Of a stretch of DNA of 50,380 nt, positions 17,475 to 26,818 are shown in pieces. A model generated the notes under the pieces. It was given only the letters and a program-made list of their open reading frames with translations, was not told where the DNA came from and made no database searches. The stretch's first letter is position 1, and every line of letters starts with the position of its first letter. The stretch is from the NCBI GenBank assembly GCA_947493705.1, contig CANLSH010000026.1, positions 1-50,380 of the forward strand. The letters run 5' to 3'. The translations under genes were made by a program, and so were the position numbers. This stretch comes from an uncultured Arachnia sp. Its GTDB lineage: Bacteria; Actinomycetota; Actinomycetes; Propionibacteriales; Propionibacteriaceae.

Positions 17475-17669
17475 GTTCCCGGAGCATGCGCTCCGGAACG
17501 GTGTTTCATTGAGTTGTTTCACCCAACCCTGCTCGCGGAGCGAGCCCGGAGAACGCGGCGGAGCCGCCTGTTCTTCGGAACATCAGATCGCGCGAGCGGA
17601 GCGAGCCCCAACCGGGGCGAGCGAAGCAAGCCCCGGACGGGGGGGGGTTCCGGGGGCGAAGCCCCCGGA
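17475..17669. repeat. cluster of consecutive hairpins between rpsD and rpoA
   Basis: At least six inverted repeats lie end to end: GTTCC-GGAGC/GCTCC-GGAAC near 17475-17500, GCTCGC/GCGAGC (17531-17545), GGCGG/CCGCC (17557-17568), GTTC-TTCG-GAAC (17570-17581), CCGGGGC/GCCCCGG (about 17612-17636), and an 8-bp CCGGGGGC-GAA-GCCCCCGG (about 17651-17669). Bases around 17637-17647 form a long G run. The region is the transcribed spacer between rpsD and rpoA. Confidence 0.7.
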
Positions 17670-17671
17670 TG

Positions 17672-18277
17672 TTACTTGGAGTAGAGCTCGACGACCAGTT
17701 GTTCCTGAACGTCGATCACGATCTGCTCCCGTGTGGGCAGCTGGTGAATGAGGATGCGCATCCTGTTGGGACGGGCTTCCATCCATGCCGGCACCGAACG
17801 CTCGCCGTGCGTCTCACGAGCAACCACGAGGGGGTGCAGGTTCATCGACTTCTCGGCAACGTCCACGATGTCGTGGGCCTTCACGCGGTAGGACGGAATG
17901 TCCACGCGCTTGCCGTTGACCAGGAAGTGGCCGTGCACGACCAGCTGGCGAGCCTGACGACGCGTAGCCGCAAAGCCAGCGCGGTACACCACGTTGTCGA
18001 GGCGCGATTCCAGGATCTGCAGCAAAAGGTCACCCGTCTTGCCGGTGTGACGATCAGCTTCGACGTAGTAGCGGCGGAACTGCTTCTCGAGAACGCCGTA
18101 GGCAAAGCGTGCCTTCTGCTTTTCGCGCATCTGCAGCGAGTACTCGGAGTCCTTGACGCGGCCGCGTCCATGGACACCGGGCGGGTAGGGGCGACGTTCG
18201 AACGCCTTGTCGTTTCCGACGAGGTCTGTCCCGAGACGCCGGGACTTCTTGGTCATTGGGCCGGTATAACGAGCCAT
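17672..18277 (-). CDS. rpsD: 30S ribosomal protein S4
   Basis: 201 residues. It opens MARYTGPMTKKSRRLGTDLV and has the S4 RNA-binding domain at about 90-160 (ESRLDNVVYRAGFAATRRQA, RQLVVHGHFLVNGKRVDIPS). It lacks the N-terminal zinc cysteines, so it is the C-minus type. It is a primary 16S-binding assembly protein. It follows rpsK in the alpha operon, and the hairpin cluster follows it. Confidence 0.97.
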   Translation of the reverse strand: MARYTGPMTKKSRRLGTDLVGNDKAFERRPYPPGVHGRGRVKDSEYSLQMREKQKARFAYGVLEKQFRRYYVEADRHTGKTGDLLLQILESRLDNVVYRAGFAATRRQARQLVVHGHFLVNGKRVDIPSYRVKAHDIVDVAEKSMNLHPLVVARETHGERSVPAWMEARPNRMRILIHQLPTREQIVIDVQEQLVVELYSK

Positions 18278-18311
18278 GTCTTCTTCTCAGTCCTTTTCTT
18301 GTCTCGGGCGC

Positions 18312-18716
18312 TCAGACGCGACGGCGCTTGGGCGGGCGGCAGCCGTTGTGCGGCATGGGGGTGACATCGGAGATTGCTCCGACTTCAAGACCCACGGCGC
18401 CCAACGAACGGATCGCTGTCTCACGTCCGGAGCCGGGGCCCTTGACGAAGACGTCGACGCGCTTCATGCCGTGCTCCATGGCGCGGCGGCCAGCGGCCTC
18501 CGCAGCCATTTGCGCGGCGAACGGGGTCGACTTGCGTGAGCCCTTGAAGCCGACGGTGCCGGCGGAGGCCCAGGCGATGACCGCGCCTGCGGGGTCGGTG
18601 ATCGCGATGATCGTGTTGTTGAACGTGCTCTTGATGTGTGCCTGTCCGGCGAGGACGTTCTTCTTCTCTTTGCGGCGCACCTTGGTGCCGCCGGTTTTAC
18701 GGCTTGCAGTAGCCAT
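18312..18716 (-). CDS. rpsK: 30S ribosomal protein S11
   Basis: 134 residues. It contains [20 protein letters not shown] and the conserved end [18 protein letters not shown]. It forms part of the 30S platform. It lies between rpsM and rpsD with short gaps, consistent with the alpha operon. Confidence 0.97.
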   Translation of the reverse strand: MATASRKTGGTKVRRKEKKNVLAGQAHIKSTFNNTIIAITDPAGAVIAWASAGTVGFKGSRKSTPFAAQMAAEAAGRRAMEHGMKRVDVFVKGPGSGRETAIRSLGAVGLEVGAISDVTPMPHNGCRPPKRRRV

Positions 18717-18760
18717 GAATTCTCTATCTCTCCAGTCGAAGTTTCAGCTCACCGCGCGGG

Positions 18761-19135
18761 TCAGCGTACCTTTTTCTTGCCTGCAACGGCCTTCTTGCGG
18801 CCCTTGCGGGTACGGGCGTTGGTACGCGTGCGCTGGCCACGGACGGGAAGTCCGCTGCGGTGGCGTCGGCCCTGGTAGTTGCCGATCTCGATCTTGCGTC
18901 GAATATCGGCGGCAACGCTACGACGGAGGTCACCCTCGGTTTCGTAGCTTCCCTCAATGTGGTCACGCAGTGCGACGAGTTGCTCATCGGTCAGTTCGTG
19001 AACGCGTAGATCCCCACTGATTCCAGTGGCTGTGAGAGTTTCGGCGGCGCGGGTCTTCCCAACACCGAACACGTATGTGAGTGCGACCTCGAGGCGCTTT
19101 TCGCGCGGCAGGTCGACACCAAGTAGGCGTGCCAT
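18761..19135 (-). CDS. rpsM: 30S ribosomal protein S13
   Basis: 124 residues. It begins [20 protein letters not shown], with the helix-two-turn-helix region and the basic [18 protein letters not shown] tail that reaches the tRNA and L5 contacts. ATG at 19135 with GGAAAGG upstream; the longer frame to 19309 is not conserved. A 262-nt gap separates it from rpmJ. Confidence 0.97.
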   Translation of the reverse strand: MARLLGVDLPREKRLEVALTYVFGVGKTRAAETLTATGISGDLRVHELTDEQLVALRDHIEGSYETEGDLRRSVAADIRRKIEIGNYQGRRHRSGLPVRGQRTRTNARTRKGRKKAVAGKKKVR

Positions 19136-19397
19136 CAGGCGGATACCTTTCCAAATATTTCCGGTCCGTGACCCCGGTGGGGCCCGGTCGAGGACCGAGA
19201 AGGTGTGCGGCGTGATGCGTCCCCGTGCCTTTCGGCTGCATCTGGCAACCGGCGGGGCCCTGGCCTTCGTCCAGGGGTGGAGGCCCGCAGTGTGCACGGG
19301 CCCTTGCATTCACGTTGTTGAATTGTCAGGCGGGGTGGGCGATCGACCCAATGTCCGCGATGATCTGCTCGACTGCTGACGAGCTGCGCCGGGACTT

Positions 19398-19511
19398 TCA
19401 GCCCTGTCGCTGCTTGTGACGCGGGTTCTCGCAGATCACCATCACGCGACCGTGCCGGCGGATGACCTTGCACTTGTCGCAGATCTTCTTGACGCTCGGC
19501 TGAACCTTCAT
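19398..19511 (-). CDS. rpmJ: 50S ribosomal protein L36 (zinc-binding form)
   Basis: 37 residues beginning [20 protein letters not shown]. The zinc ligands Cys11, Cys14, Cys27 and His32 are all present, so this is the C-plus type. AAGG lies a short distance upstream of the ATG at 19511. It is the first gene after the infA terminator and probably the first of the alpha operon. Confidence 0.95.
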   Translation of the reverse strand: MKVQPSVKKICDKCKVIRRHGRVMVICENPRHKQRQG

Positions 19512-19649
19512 TCGAGCAACCTTTTCGATCAGCGATGGGGCCTGTGAAGCCCCAATCAATGGTGGATGAACTCGGACCGGCCAGGCCTGGACTGACCCGC
19601 ATGTGCGCGAGCACACGAGGATCAGCCGGACATGGTGGACCGACGCCCA

Positions 19650-19679
19650 AGGCTACGCTGTTGACGGGGGAATGCCCAA
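19650..19679 (-). promoter_or_regulatory. possible promoter of rpmJ-rpsM-rpsK-rpsD-rpoA-rplQ
   Basis: On the minus strand, TTGGGC (19679-19674) and TAGCCT (19655-19650) are 18 bp apart. The spacing and form are nearly the same as the candidate before secY (TTGGGT, 18 bp, TAGGCT). It lies downstream of the infA terminator, where a new promoter is needed. Confidence 0.4.
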
Positions 19680-19754
19680 ATCGGCCTATTCCCGACGATC
19701 GTCGTCATGGTCTCACTGCATTGGTGTCAGCGCGGACAGTTCCGGAGAACGCAA

Positions 19755-19780
19755 AACGTCCGGCCGGAGCCGGACGTTTG
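19755..19780 (-). terminator. terminator after infA
   Basis: AAACGTCCGGC (19755-19765) pairs perfectly with 19770-19780, with a 4-nt loop. On the minus strand it ends in GTTTTGCG, a short U-run. It lies 22 nt beyond the infA stop and separates infA from rpmJ. Confidence 0.75.
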
Positions 19781-19802
19781 GGGCTGTGCGCACCGCTGGG
19801 AT

Positions 19803-20024
19803 TTACTTGTGGCGGTAGACGATCCGACCACGCGTCAGATCGTAGGGAGACAGCTCCACAACGACGCGGTCGGCAGGAAGGATACGAATGTAGTGCTGCC
19901 GCATCTTCCCGCTGATCGTGGTCAGCACTTTGTGCCCATTCGCCAGTTCCACCCGGAACATCGCGTTCGGCAAAGCCTCCACGACAGCACCCTCCATTTC
20001 GAGGGCTCCCTCTTTCTTCGCCAT
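19803..20024 (-). CDS. infA: translation initiation factor IF-1
   Basis: 73 residues, the normal length, a single OB-fold domain. It opens [20 protein letters not shown] and contains [20 protein letters not shown] and the end [12 protein letters not shown]. It binds the ribosomal A site during initiation. It is divergent from the YciI-like gene across a 129-bp, AT-richer gap that should hold both promoters. Confidence 0.97.
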   Translation of the reverse strand: MAKKEGALEMEGAVVEALPNAMFRVELANGHKVLTTISGKMRQHYIRILPADRVVVELSPYDLTRGRIVYRHK

Positions 20025-20153
20025 GTGCTCTCAATCAGTAGTAGTCAAATCAAATGATTATGCAACAACTCTACGCCGCCGCCTGAGTTCACCCAAATCT
20101 CATGCACACGTCTCGGTCACCACCAGCTCGGACAGCCGGTAGCGTGTCCACCC

Positions 20154-20435
20154 ATGAGTATCTTCGCCGTCCACTACTCCTATGTCTCGGACACAGAGCT
20201 TCTGAACGAGCACCGGCCCGCACACCGTGAGTTCCTCCGAGCCCTGGTGGGCTCTGGGCTTCTGGCGGCCGGAGCCTATCCGGCAGCTGAGGAACCGAGC
20301 GCGCTGCTCATCCTTGAGGCAGAGTCGGAAGCTGCCGTCGCCTCGATGCTGGACGATGACCCCTTCCTGCGCACCGGCGCGATTGCTGATCGTCGTATAC
20401 AGCTGTGGGACCCACCCATCGGCATCTTCGCCTGA
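20154..20435 (+). CDS. YciI family protein
   Basis: 93 residues, a ferredoxin-like alpha-beta barrel with the YciI layout: N-terminal strand IFAVHYSY, HRPAHREFLRALVGSGLLAA, and PFLRTGAIADRRIQLWDPP. The conserved His (here HRPAH) and Asp (DDDPF) are those proposed as active-site residues in the family. Function in actinobacteria is unknown. It converges on the DUF1707 gene with a gap of only 26 bp. Confidence 0.85.
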   Translation: MSIFAVHYSYVSDTELLNEHRPAHREFLRALVGSGLLAAGAYPAAEEPSALLILEAESEAAVASMLDDDPFLRTGAIADRRIQLWDPPIGIFA

Positions 20436-20461
20436 CGAGGCAGAACCGTCGAAGCCGGTGA

Positions 20462-20842
20462 CTACAGCATGGGAGTGAAAAGGACCACCACGATGGCCAG
20501 AATCACCAGGAGCACAAGGACCCCGCTGGTTACGAGCAGTGCAGGCAGCAGAGCGTTGCGCGGCCTACTCACCTCCCCCGCTGGAAGTGTCGACGTCTCC
20601 ACCATGTTGGGCGTCTCGACCGCTGCAGCCGGGAGTCGCTCGATGACGGGGACCAGTTCCCCTATTTGCTGCGCACCATAGACAACATCCAGCGAGGACA
20701 TGTAGTCCTCCTGGTCCAGGCGCCCATTAGCAAACGCATCCGAGAGTCGCTTCGCGAGGGCTTCCCGCTCGCTGTCTCCCACCGCAGCCGTGGGCTGCTG
20801 CAGGTAGCGCGAGGACGGGGGCAGACTACTCATAGGGCTCAT
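20462..20842 (-). CDS. DUF1707 (SHOCT-like) domain membrane protein
   Basis: 126 residues. The DUF1707 domain at about 20-70 has the pattern VGDSEREALAKRLSDAFANG, then RLDQEDY and the end ELVPVIERLP. One transmembrane segment lies at about 97-121, so the short domain faces the cytosol. The family is common in actinobacteria and of unknown role. The start could be either of two nearby ATGs (20842 or 20833). It sits between map and the convergent yciI-like gene. Confidence 0.85.
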   Translation of the reverse strand: MSPMSSLPPSSRYLQQPTAAVGDSEREALAKRLSDAFANGRLDQEDYMSSLDVVYGAQQIGELVPVIERLPAAAVETPNMVETSTLPAGEVSRPRNALLPALLVTSGVLVLLVILAIVVVLFTPML

Positions 20843-20855
20843 GGTAGTTCACCAA

Positions 20856-21683
20856 CTAATCGCCGAGCGGCCCGAACTTCACGCCACGGGCCAACAACTC
20901 GGCCTCGCCGCCATCAGGGGAAGTCAGGACCCACACACCATGCTCGGTGACAGCCACGGAGTGTTCCCAATGGGCGCCTCGCGAACCGTCACGGCTGACC
21001 ACTGTCCAATCGTCTTCGCAGACTGATGTCTGGTGCAGTCCAAGCGTGAGCATCGGCTCGATGGCGATCGCCATGCCAACCTCGAGTTTGGGACTGGGTC
21101 CGCGTTTGTGAAAGTTGGGAACATCGGGTGCCATGTGCATCTGCGACCCGATCCCGTGGCCGGTGTACTCCCGCAGCGTCCCGTAGCGGCGGGGCTGAGC
21201 CCGGACGAACTCGTCTATGGCCCGTGAGACGTGGCTCACACGAGAACCGGCCTTCACCTTCTCTATACCGGCCCACAGGGCACCACGAGTGGCTTCCACA
21301 AGGGTGGCATCCTCAGCGGCGGCATCGCCGATGATGAATGTGCGTGCTGCGTCGCCATGCCAACCCTCGACAACCGCACCGAAGTCGATGGAGATGACGT
21401 CTCCGGCCCGAAGCACCCGCTCCCCCGGAACACCATGCACCAGTTCCTCATTCACGGAGATACAGGCCACACCGCTGAATCCCACGCCGTGCTCGGCGCC
21501 ATAATTCAGGAAGTTGGAAGTGGCGTTGTTGCGCGCCAATACCTCGCGACCGACGCCGTCGAGCTCCTTGGTGGTCATGCCGGGTGTCGCGGCGTCGGCC
21601 ATGGCAGCCAGACCCTCGGCCACCACCAACCCCGCTCGCCGCATGAGTTTGAGCTGCTCCGGCGTCTTCAGCTCGATACGCAT
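20856..21683 (-). CDS. map: type I methionine aminopeptidase
   Basis: 275 residues. All five metal ligands of the pita-bread fold are present: Asp100, Asp111, His176, Glu209 and Glu240, with the conserved TGHGIG and IAIEPML motifs. It removes the initiator methionine. It lies 6 nt after adk in the secY-adk-map unit. The next gene downstream on the strand is the DUF1707 gene, 13 nt away. Confidence 0.96.
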   Translation of the reverse strand: MRIELKTPEQLKLMRRAGLVVAEGLAAMADAATPGMTTKELDGVGREVLARNNATSNFLNYGAEHGVGFSGVACISVNEELVHGVPGERVLRAGDVISIDFGAVVEGWHGDAARTFIIGDAAAEDATLVEATRGALWAGIEKVKAGSRVSHVSRAIDEFVRAQPRRYGTLREYTGHGIGSQMHMAPDVPNFHKRGPSPKLEVGMAIAIEPMLTLGLHQTSVCEDDWTVVSRDGSRGAHWEHSVAVTEHGVWVLTSPDGGEAELLARGVKFGPLGD

Positions 21684-21689
21684 GCAGCC

Positions 21690-22265
21690 TCAGTTCCCCA
21701 CTTGGTGGTCGACGGCAGCGAACATCCGCTCACGGACTTCTTCCACCGAGCCGGTTCCGTCCACATCCAAGAGGATGCCCTGGCTCTCGTAGTAGAACAA
21801 CAGCGGCGCCGTCTGTCCTGCGTAGACCTCCATGCGACGCCGGATGGTGTCCTCAGTATCGTCTCCACGCCCCTCCACCTGTGCGCGCTCCAGCAGGCGA
21901 TCCACGAGCGCATCGGGGTTCACTTGCAGAGACACCACCGCGTCGAGCCCAGTGCCTGCGACCTCGAGGTGCTCGTCGAGGAAATGTGCCTGGTTCATGG
22001 TGCGTGGAAAGCCGTCCAGCAGGAAGCCACCCGCGCAGTCATCCTCTTCCAGGCGGTTGGCCACGATGGCTTCGGTGACCTCATCCGATACGTATTCGCC
22101 CGCTTCGATGATGGCTTGCACCTGTTTGCCCAGCTCGGTGCCTCGCTTGATGTTCGAGCGAAAGATGTCTCCTGTGGAGATGGCGGGTATGCCGTAGCGT
22201 CCAGCCAGCGCTGTGGCCTGGGTGCCCTTGCCTGCCCCCGGGGCACCCATGATCAGCAGCCTCAC
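21690..22265 (-). CDS. adk: adenylate kinase
   Basis: 191 residues. The P-loop is [11 protein letters not shown] and the AMP-binding region includes [20 protein letters not shown]. The [15 protein letters not shown] motif and a short LID ([20 protein letters not shown]) mark the short bacterial form. It catalyses ATP + AMP to 2 ADP. It starts four bases inside secY (ATGA overlap). Confidence 0.97.
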   Translation of the reverse strand: MRLLIMGAPGAGKGTQATALAGRYGIPAISTGDIFRSNIKRGTELGKQVQAIIEAGEYVSDEVTEAIVANRLEEDDCAGGFLLDGFPRTMNQAHFLDEHLEVAGTGLDAVVSLQVNPDALVDRLLERAQVEGRGDDTEDTIRRRMEVYAGQTAPLLFYYESQGILLDVDGTGSVEEVRERMFAAVDHQVGN

Positions 22266-23569
22266 CGCAGGAAGCCCTCATAGTTGCGCTGTTGGAGCTG
22301 GCTCTCGATCCGCTTGACGGTGTCGAGGGCGACGCCAACGATGATGAGGATCGATGTGCCGCCGAAGGGGAAGTTCTCGGCAGCACCGACGCTGGCGAAG
22401 GCCAGCGTAGGAGCCAGGGCAATGATGGCCAGGTAGAGCGAGCCGGGAGCCGTGAGTCGCGACAGGACGTATGCCAGGTAGCGCTCTGTGGGCTTGCCAG
22501 CACGGATCCCCGGAATGAATCCGCCGTACTTCTTCATGTTGTCGGAGACTTCCTCCGGATTGAAGGTGATCGAAACATAGAAGTAGGTGAAGAAGATGAT
22601 CAGGAAGAACTGCACCAGGACGTACCAGATGCTCGTGGTGGCGAAGTTCGTCGCGATCCAAGCCGAGACGGCACTCTCGGGGCGGAACTGCGCATAGAGC
22701 ACCGGGAGGTACATGATCGAGGTGGCAAAGATCACCGGGATGACGCCGGCCTGGTTCATCTTGAGCGGAATGTAGGTGGTGGAGCCGCCCACGAGGCGAC
22801 GTCCCACCATCCGCTTGGCGTACTGCACCGGGATCCGTCGCTGCCCCTGCTCCACGAAGACGATGCCGAGCATTACGAGCAGACCGATGGCGATGACACC
22901 GAAGAACAGGAACCAGCCGGTTGCGCCCGGGCTTGCGGACTTGATGGCCCACAGGCCTGCGGGGAAGCTTGCAGCGATCTGGGTGAAGATCATGATGGAC
23001 ATGCCGTTGCCGATGCCACGCTCGGTAATGAGTTCACCCAACCACATGATGACGACGGTGCCTGCGGTCATGGTCAGGACCATCGTCACGAGCGGGAGCA
23101 GTTCCTGGCTGCTGAGAATCGGCTCCGGACAACTCGGGAACAGTTGCCCTTGGCGTGCAAGCGTGATGAATGCCGTCGAGTTCAGCACAGCCAGGACCAG
23201 CGTCAGATACCGCGTGTACTGGGTGATCTTGGCCGTGCCGGTGGCCCCCTCTTTCTTGAGGGCCTCAAGCTTCGGGATCACCACGGTGAGCAGTTGCAGG
23301 ATGATCGACGCGGTGATGTAGGGCATGATCCCCAGCGCGAAGATGGACAACCGCAGTAGGGCACCACCGGAGAAGAGGTTGATGATGGAGTACACACCAG
23401 CCTGATCGCCCTCACCCGCGATCCGAGCGCATTCGGTGATGACAGCGATATCCACATTCGGGGTCGGGATCGTCGATCCAAGACGGAACAGCGCCAGCAC
23501 ACCCAGCGTGAAGAAGATCTTCTTGCGCAGGTCCGGCGTCTTGAATGCGTTTGCGAAGGCGGATAGCAT
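22262..23569 (-). CDS. secY: protein translocase subunit SecY
   Basis: 435 residues, ten transmembrane segments, the pore of the Sec channel. It begins [20 protein letters not shown] and contains the plug/TM2 region [20 protein letters not shown] and the C5 loop near the conserved Arg-rich [12 protein letters not shown]. The ATG at 23569 gives normal length; the longer frame to 23707 runs over the promoter region. It is the first gene of secY-adk-map, separated from rplO by 324 bp. Confidence 0.97.
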   Translation of the reverse strand: MLSAFANAFKTPDLRKKIFFTLGVLALFRLGSTIPTPNVDIAVITECARIAGEGDQAGVYSIINLFSGGALLRLSIFALGIMPYITASIILQLLTVVIPKLEALKKEGATGTAKITQYTRYLTLVLAVLNSTAFITLARQGQLFPSCPEPILSSQELLPLVTMVLTMTAGTVVIMWLGELITERGIGNGMSIMIFTQIAASFPAGLWAIKSASPGATGWFLFFGVIAIGLLVMLGIVFVEQGQRRIPVQYAKRMVGRRLVGGSTTYIPLKMNQAGVIPVIFATSIMYLPVLYAQFRPESAVSAWIATNFATTSIWYVLVQFFLIIFFTYFYVSITFNPEEVSDNMKKYGGFIPGIRAGKPTERYLAYVLSRLTAPGSLYLAIIALAPTLAFASVGAAENFPFGGTSILIIVGVALDTVKRIESQLQQRNYEGFLR

Positions 23570-23630
23570 CCGGCCCCACTTTCTCCTACGGAGCCAACAG
23601 GAAAGCGTCGCCGATGAAGGCAACCCGGGC

Positions 23631-23660
23631 AGCCTATCAAGCGGGGCGCGGCTCACCCAA
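23631..23660 (-). promoter_or_regulatory. possible promoter of secY-adk-map
   Basis: On the minus strand, TTGGGT (23660-23655) and TAGGCT (23636-23631) lie 18 bp apart, about 60 nt before the secY ATG. It explains how secY is expressed after the hairpins that follow rplO. Confidence 0.45.
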
Positions 23661-23702
23661 CCGGGCGCTGGCGTCGATCTATGAAGCTGCCCGCTTCCGG
23701 TC

Positions 23703-23747
23703 CCCACCAGCTTTGTTGTGTCAGCCCTGCGCTACAGAGCTGGTGGG
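23703..23747 (-). other. second hairpin downstream of rplO
   Basis: CCCACCAGCT (23703-23712) pairs perfectly with AGCTGGTGGG (23738-23747) across a 25-nt loop. CTGGT (23740-23744) can instead pair with ACCAG (23754-23758), so two folds exclude each other. It lies between the rplO terminator and the secY promoter. Confidence 0.5.
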
Positions 23748-23825
23748 ATGAGGACCAGTGGCGATACACCTCAACGCGCGCCCCAGCATCGACCGGGGCC
23801 CCCAGAGTCAGCTGGAAAACAGTAA

Positions 23826-23853
23826 TGGTCGACACCCCGAAGGATGTCGACCA
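23826..23853 (-). terminator. terminator-like hairpin after rplO
   Basis: TGGTCGACA (23826-23834) pairs with TGTCGACCA (23845-23853), and inner bases add two more pairs. On the minus strand it is followed by TTACTGTTTTCC. It ends or attenuates the rplN-rplO transcript before secY. Confidence 0.65.
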
Positions 23854-23893
23854 CTGCCGATTGTTTTGATTCTGATGCTGAAGAGTTTGCCTC

Positions 23894-24337
23894 TCAGAGC
23901 TCGGTGGCCGAGCCGCCAGCGGCTTCCAGCTTTGCCTTGGCAGATGCGGAAAAAGCACTGGCTGAGACGTTGAGTGCCACAGACACGTCACCGTTGCCGA
24001 GTACCTTCACGAGAGCGCCGTCGCGCACTGCGCCGGCCTCCACAAGATCGTCAGCTGTGATGGTGCCTCCCTGGGGGAACAACTCCCCGAGGCGCCCCAC
24101 GTTGACAGCCTGGTACTCCACACGGAACGGGTTCTTGAAGCCCTTCAGCTTGGGCGTGCGCATCTGCAGCGGCATCTGACCGCCCTCGAAGCCCGCGGGA
24201 ACGTTCTTTCGAGCGCCCGTGCCCTTGGTGCCTCGACCGGCAGTCTTGCCCCGCTTGCCGCCTTCACCGCGACCCACACGGGTCTTGTCGGTCTTGGCGC
24301 CCGGAGCAGGACGCAGGTGATGAATTTTCAGAGCCAT
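23894..24337 (-). CDS. rplO: 50S ribosomal protein L15
   Basis: 147 residues. It opens [20 protein letters not shown], with the glycine-rich [18 protein letters not shown] segment and [20 protein letters not shown]. It lies 2 nt after rpmD and is the last gene of the spc operon before the hairpins and secY. Confidence 0.97.
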   Translation of the reverse strand: MALKIHHLRPAPGAKTDKTRVGRGEGGKRGKTAGRGTKGTGARKNVPAGFEGGQMPLQMRTPKLKGFKNPFRVEYQAVNVGRLGELFPQGGTITADDLVEAGAVRDGALVKVLGNGDVSVALNVSASAFSASAKAKLEAAGGSATEL

Positions 24338-24339
24338 GG

Positions 24340-24522
24340 TTACTTGACCTCTTCCACGGTGACCAGGTGTGAAACGGCATTGATCATGCCGAGCACCTCG
24401 GGGCGGTCCTCGCGCACGACGGACGCTCCGACGCGCTTGAGGCCCAGGGTGCGCAGCGTGTCGCGCTGCGACTGCTTGCCGCCAACACCTGACTTGAACT
24501 GGGTGATCTTCAACTCAGCCAT
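24340..24522 (-). CDS. rpmD: 50S ribosomal protein L30
   Basis: 60 residues ([20 protein letters not shown] to LVTVEEVK), standard length. The ATG at 24522 overlaps the rpsE stop by one base; the long frame upstream is a shadow of rpsE. Confidence 0.96.
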   Translation of the reverse strand: MAELKITQFKSGVGGKQSQRDTLRTLGLKRVGASVVREDRPEVLGMINAVSHLVTVEEVK

Positions 24523-25151
24523 CAGGAGGCAACCTCTTCCTTGCGTGCACGCAGCAGAGCCGCCGGGGCGACCTCTTCCACGGGGAGGCCGCGACGGCGC
24601 GCAATGGCCTCGGGCTCCTCGAGCTGCTTCAGTGCATCCACGGTGGCATGCACCACGTTGATCGCGTTGGCCGAGCCGAGGGACTTCGACAAAATGTCGC
24701 CGATGCCTGCGCACTCGAGCACCGCACGAACGGAGCCACCGGCAATGACGCCGGTACCGGGAGAGGCGGGGCGCAGCAGCACGACGCCGCCAGCCTTCTC
24801 ACCCTGCACATGGTGCGTGATGGTCTTCTGGACCATGGGGACGCGGAAGAAGTGCTTCTTCGCCTCCTCGACACCCTTGGCTATGGCCGCGGGCACCTCC
24901 TTGGCCTTGCCGTAGCCGACGCCAACCATGCCTTCGCCGTCGCCCACGACGACGAGCGCCGTGAAGCTGAAGCGGCGACCGCCCTGGACGACCTTGGCCA
25001 CGCGGTTGATTGCAACCACGCGCTCGAGGTACTGGTTCTTGTCTTCCTGGCGAGCCTGGCCACGACGATCGTCACGGCCACGACGCTCACCACCGCCTGC
25101 ACGACCTGCACCGGCTGAGGCGCCTGCGCCGCGCTGCTGGGTTTCACTCAT
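24522..25151 (-). CDS. rpsE: 30S ribosomal protein S5
   Basis: 209 residues. A Gly/Arg/Ala-rich N-terminal tail of about 40 residues precedes the double-stranded RNA-binding-like S5 domain ([20 protein letters not shown]), and the C-terminal domain has [20 protein letters not shown]. It works in decoding fidelity and mRNA unwinding. The ATG at 25151 is chosen because upstream sequence is not conserved. Confidence 0.97.
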   Translation of the reverse strand: MSETQQRGAGASAGAGRAGGGERRGRDDRRGQARQEDKNQYLERVVAINRVAKVVQGGRRFSFTALVVVGDGEGMVGVGYGKAKEVPAAIAKGVEEAKKHFFRVPMVQKTITHHVQGEKAGGVVLLRPASPGTGVIAGGSVRAVLECAGIGDILSKSLGSANAINVVHATVDALKQLEEPEAIARRRGLPVEEVAPAALLRARKEEVAS

Positions 25152-25179
25152 CGTATTGCCTTTAACCTTTCGTCGTTCA

Positions 25180-25563
25180 TTAGAAGTCCAGGCCGGCTTC
25201 GCGCGCTGCGTCAGCAAGCGCCGCGATGCGGCCGTGGTACTTGTTGCCGGCACGGTCGAAGACGACCTGCTCGATCCCTGCGGCCTTGGCACGCTCCGCG
25301 ATCAGTGAACCAACACGCTGGGCCTTGCCCGACTTGTCGGCCTCCACCGCACGCAGATCGGCTTCCATGGTGGAGGCAGAAACCAGCGTGTGGCCCTGGA
25401 CGTCGTCGATAACCTGGACGAACAGGTGGCGGGTGGAACGTGTGATGACCATACGGGGGCGTGTGGCCGATCCGTTGATCTTCTTGCGGGCGCGGAGCTG
25501 ACGGCGAGCCCGCGACGCGCTCTTGGGTGCGAGACCCTTGCGAGCCCCCAGCGAGATAGCCAT
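25180..25563 (-). CDS. rplR: 50S ribosomal protein L18
   Basis: 127 residues. It contains [20 protein letters not shown] and the end [26 protein letters not shown]. It binds 5S rRNA with L5 and L25. The ATG overlaps the rplF stop by one base. Confidence 0.97.
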   Translation of the reverse strand: MAISLGARKGLAPKSASRARRQLRARKKINGSATRPRMVITRSTRHLFVQVIDDVQGHTLVSASTMEADLRAVEADKSGKAQRVGSLIAERAKAAGIEQVVFDRAGNKYHGRIAALADAAREAGLDF

Positions 25564-26105
25564 TACTTACCAGCCTTTCCGGCCTTGCGGCGGACGTGCT
25601 CGCCCGCGTAGCGGACACCCTTGCCCTTGTACGGCTCAGGCTTGCGAAGCTTGCGAATGTTGGCCGCAGTTTCGCCGACCAACTGCTTGTCGATGCCGGA
25701 GACCGAGAGACGGGTCGGAGTTTCGACGGTGAAGGTGACACCCTCGGGTGCGTTCATCACCACGGGGTGCGAGTAGCCGAGTGCGAACTCGAGTTGCGTC
25801 GGTCCCTTGGACAGGACGCGATAACCCACGCCCACGATCTCGAGCTTCTTCACGTAGCCCTCGGTGACACCGATGACCATGTTGGACACCAGCGTGCGGG
25901 TGAGCCCATGGAGGGAACGATTCTCGCGTTCATCGTTCGGACGCGAGACCGTCACTTCCCCGGCTTCATTCTTCGCGATGGTGAGGGGCTCAGACACGGT
26001 GAGATCCAGGGAGCCCTTGGGCCCCTTGACGTTCACCTGCTGGCCGTTGAGTGTGACCTCGACCCCGGACGGAACCGTGATCGGGAGTCTGCCAATGCGT
26101 GACAT
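25563..26105 (-). CDS. rplF: 50S ribosomal protein L6
   Basis: 180 residues. [20 protein letters not shown] opens the first of two similar domains, and the family signature [12 protein letters not shown] lies near the C-terminus. It is located by the factor-binding site of the 50S subunit. Confidence 0.97.
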   Translation of the reverse strand: MSRIGRLPITVPSGVEVTLNGQQVNVKGPKGSLDLTVSEPLTIAKNEAGEVTVSRPNDERENRSLHGLTRTLVSNMVIGVTEGYVKKLEIVGVGYRVLSKGPTQLEFALGYSHPVVMNAPEGVTFTVETPTRLSVSGIDKQLVGETAANIRKLRKPEPYKGKGVRYAGEHVRRKAGKAGK

Positions 26106-26134
26106 TTATCTGTTCTCCTTCTCAGTTCTCCGGG

Positions 26135-26539
26135 TCACCAGACGTAGGCGAGTACTTCGCCACCGACGGCTTTGGCGTTGGCCTGCTTGTCAGTCAGCAG
26201 TCCGTGCGAGGTGGAGATGATGGCGACGCCGAGGCCGCCCAGCACCTTGGGCAGCGCATTCGCCTTGGCGTACACGCGGAGTCCAGGCTTGCTGATGCGA
26301 CGAAGTCCGGCGATGGAGCGCTCACGCGATTCACCGTACTTGAGCGTCAGCTTCAGAACTTGGCCCACCTGACCCTCTTCCTCGGTCAGTTCGAAGCTCT
26401 GGATGAAACCCTGTGCCTTCAGGATCTCGGCGATTCCCACCTTGATCTTCGATGACGGCATGGACGTCGAATCCAGGAACGCCTGGTTGGCGTTGCGCAG
26501 ACGCGTCAGCATGTCTGCAATTGGATCAGTCATTGTCAT
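26135..26539 (-). CDS. rpsH: 30S ribosomal protein S8
   Basis: 134 residues. [20 protein letters not shown] is the usual actinobacterial start; AGAGG lies upstream. The C-terminus holds [19 protein letters not shown], and the last residues VLAYVW are conserved. It is a central-domain 16S-binding protein and a translational repressor of spc in E. coli. Confidence 0.96.
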   Translation of the reverse strand: MTMTDPIADMLTRLRNANQAFLDSTSMPSSKIKVGIAEILKAQGFIQSFELTEEEGQVGQVLKLTLKYGESRERSIAGLRRISKPGLRVYAKANALPKVLGGLGVAIISTSHGLLTDKQANAKAVGGEVLAYVW

Positions 26540-26621
26540 GGCTGTTGAGCCTCTTTCTCGCGCCGGTTTCCGGATTCGGACCTGACGCGCATTTTGTTCA
26601 AGAGATGTAGGGAGTTTCAGA

Positions 26622-26807
26622 TCACCAGGACGACTTGGTGATACCGGGCAGTTCGCCGGCGTGGGCCAGTTCGCGCAGGCAGATGCGGCAGATGCCGAAC
26701 TTGCGGTACACGGAGCGCGGACGACCACAGCGCGTGCAGCGGCTGTAGGCGCGAACGCCGAACTTGGCTTTACGGGCCTGCTTGACCTTGAGTGCTGTCT
26801 TTGCCAT
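26622..26807 (-). CDS. rpsZ: 30S ribosomal protein S14, type Z (zinc form)
   Basis: 61 residues. Zinc ligands Cys24, Cys27, Cys40 and Cys43 ([10 protein letters not shown] and [11 protein letters not shown]) show the short zinc-containing S14 type. Its position between rplE and rpsH is the standard place for S14 in the spc operon. Confidence 0.97.
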   Translation of the reverse strand: MAKTALKVKQARKAKFGVRAYSRCTRCGRPRSVYRKFGICRICLRELAHAGELPGITKSSW

Positions 26808-26818
26808 ATGCCTTCAGC

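Noticed and set aside
21231..22283. 350-residue plus-strand frame across map and adk
   Set aside because: Both map and adk have complete active sites on the other strand; the frame is a shadow.
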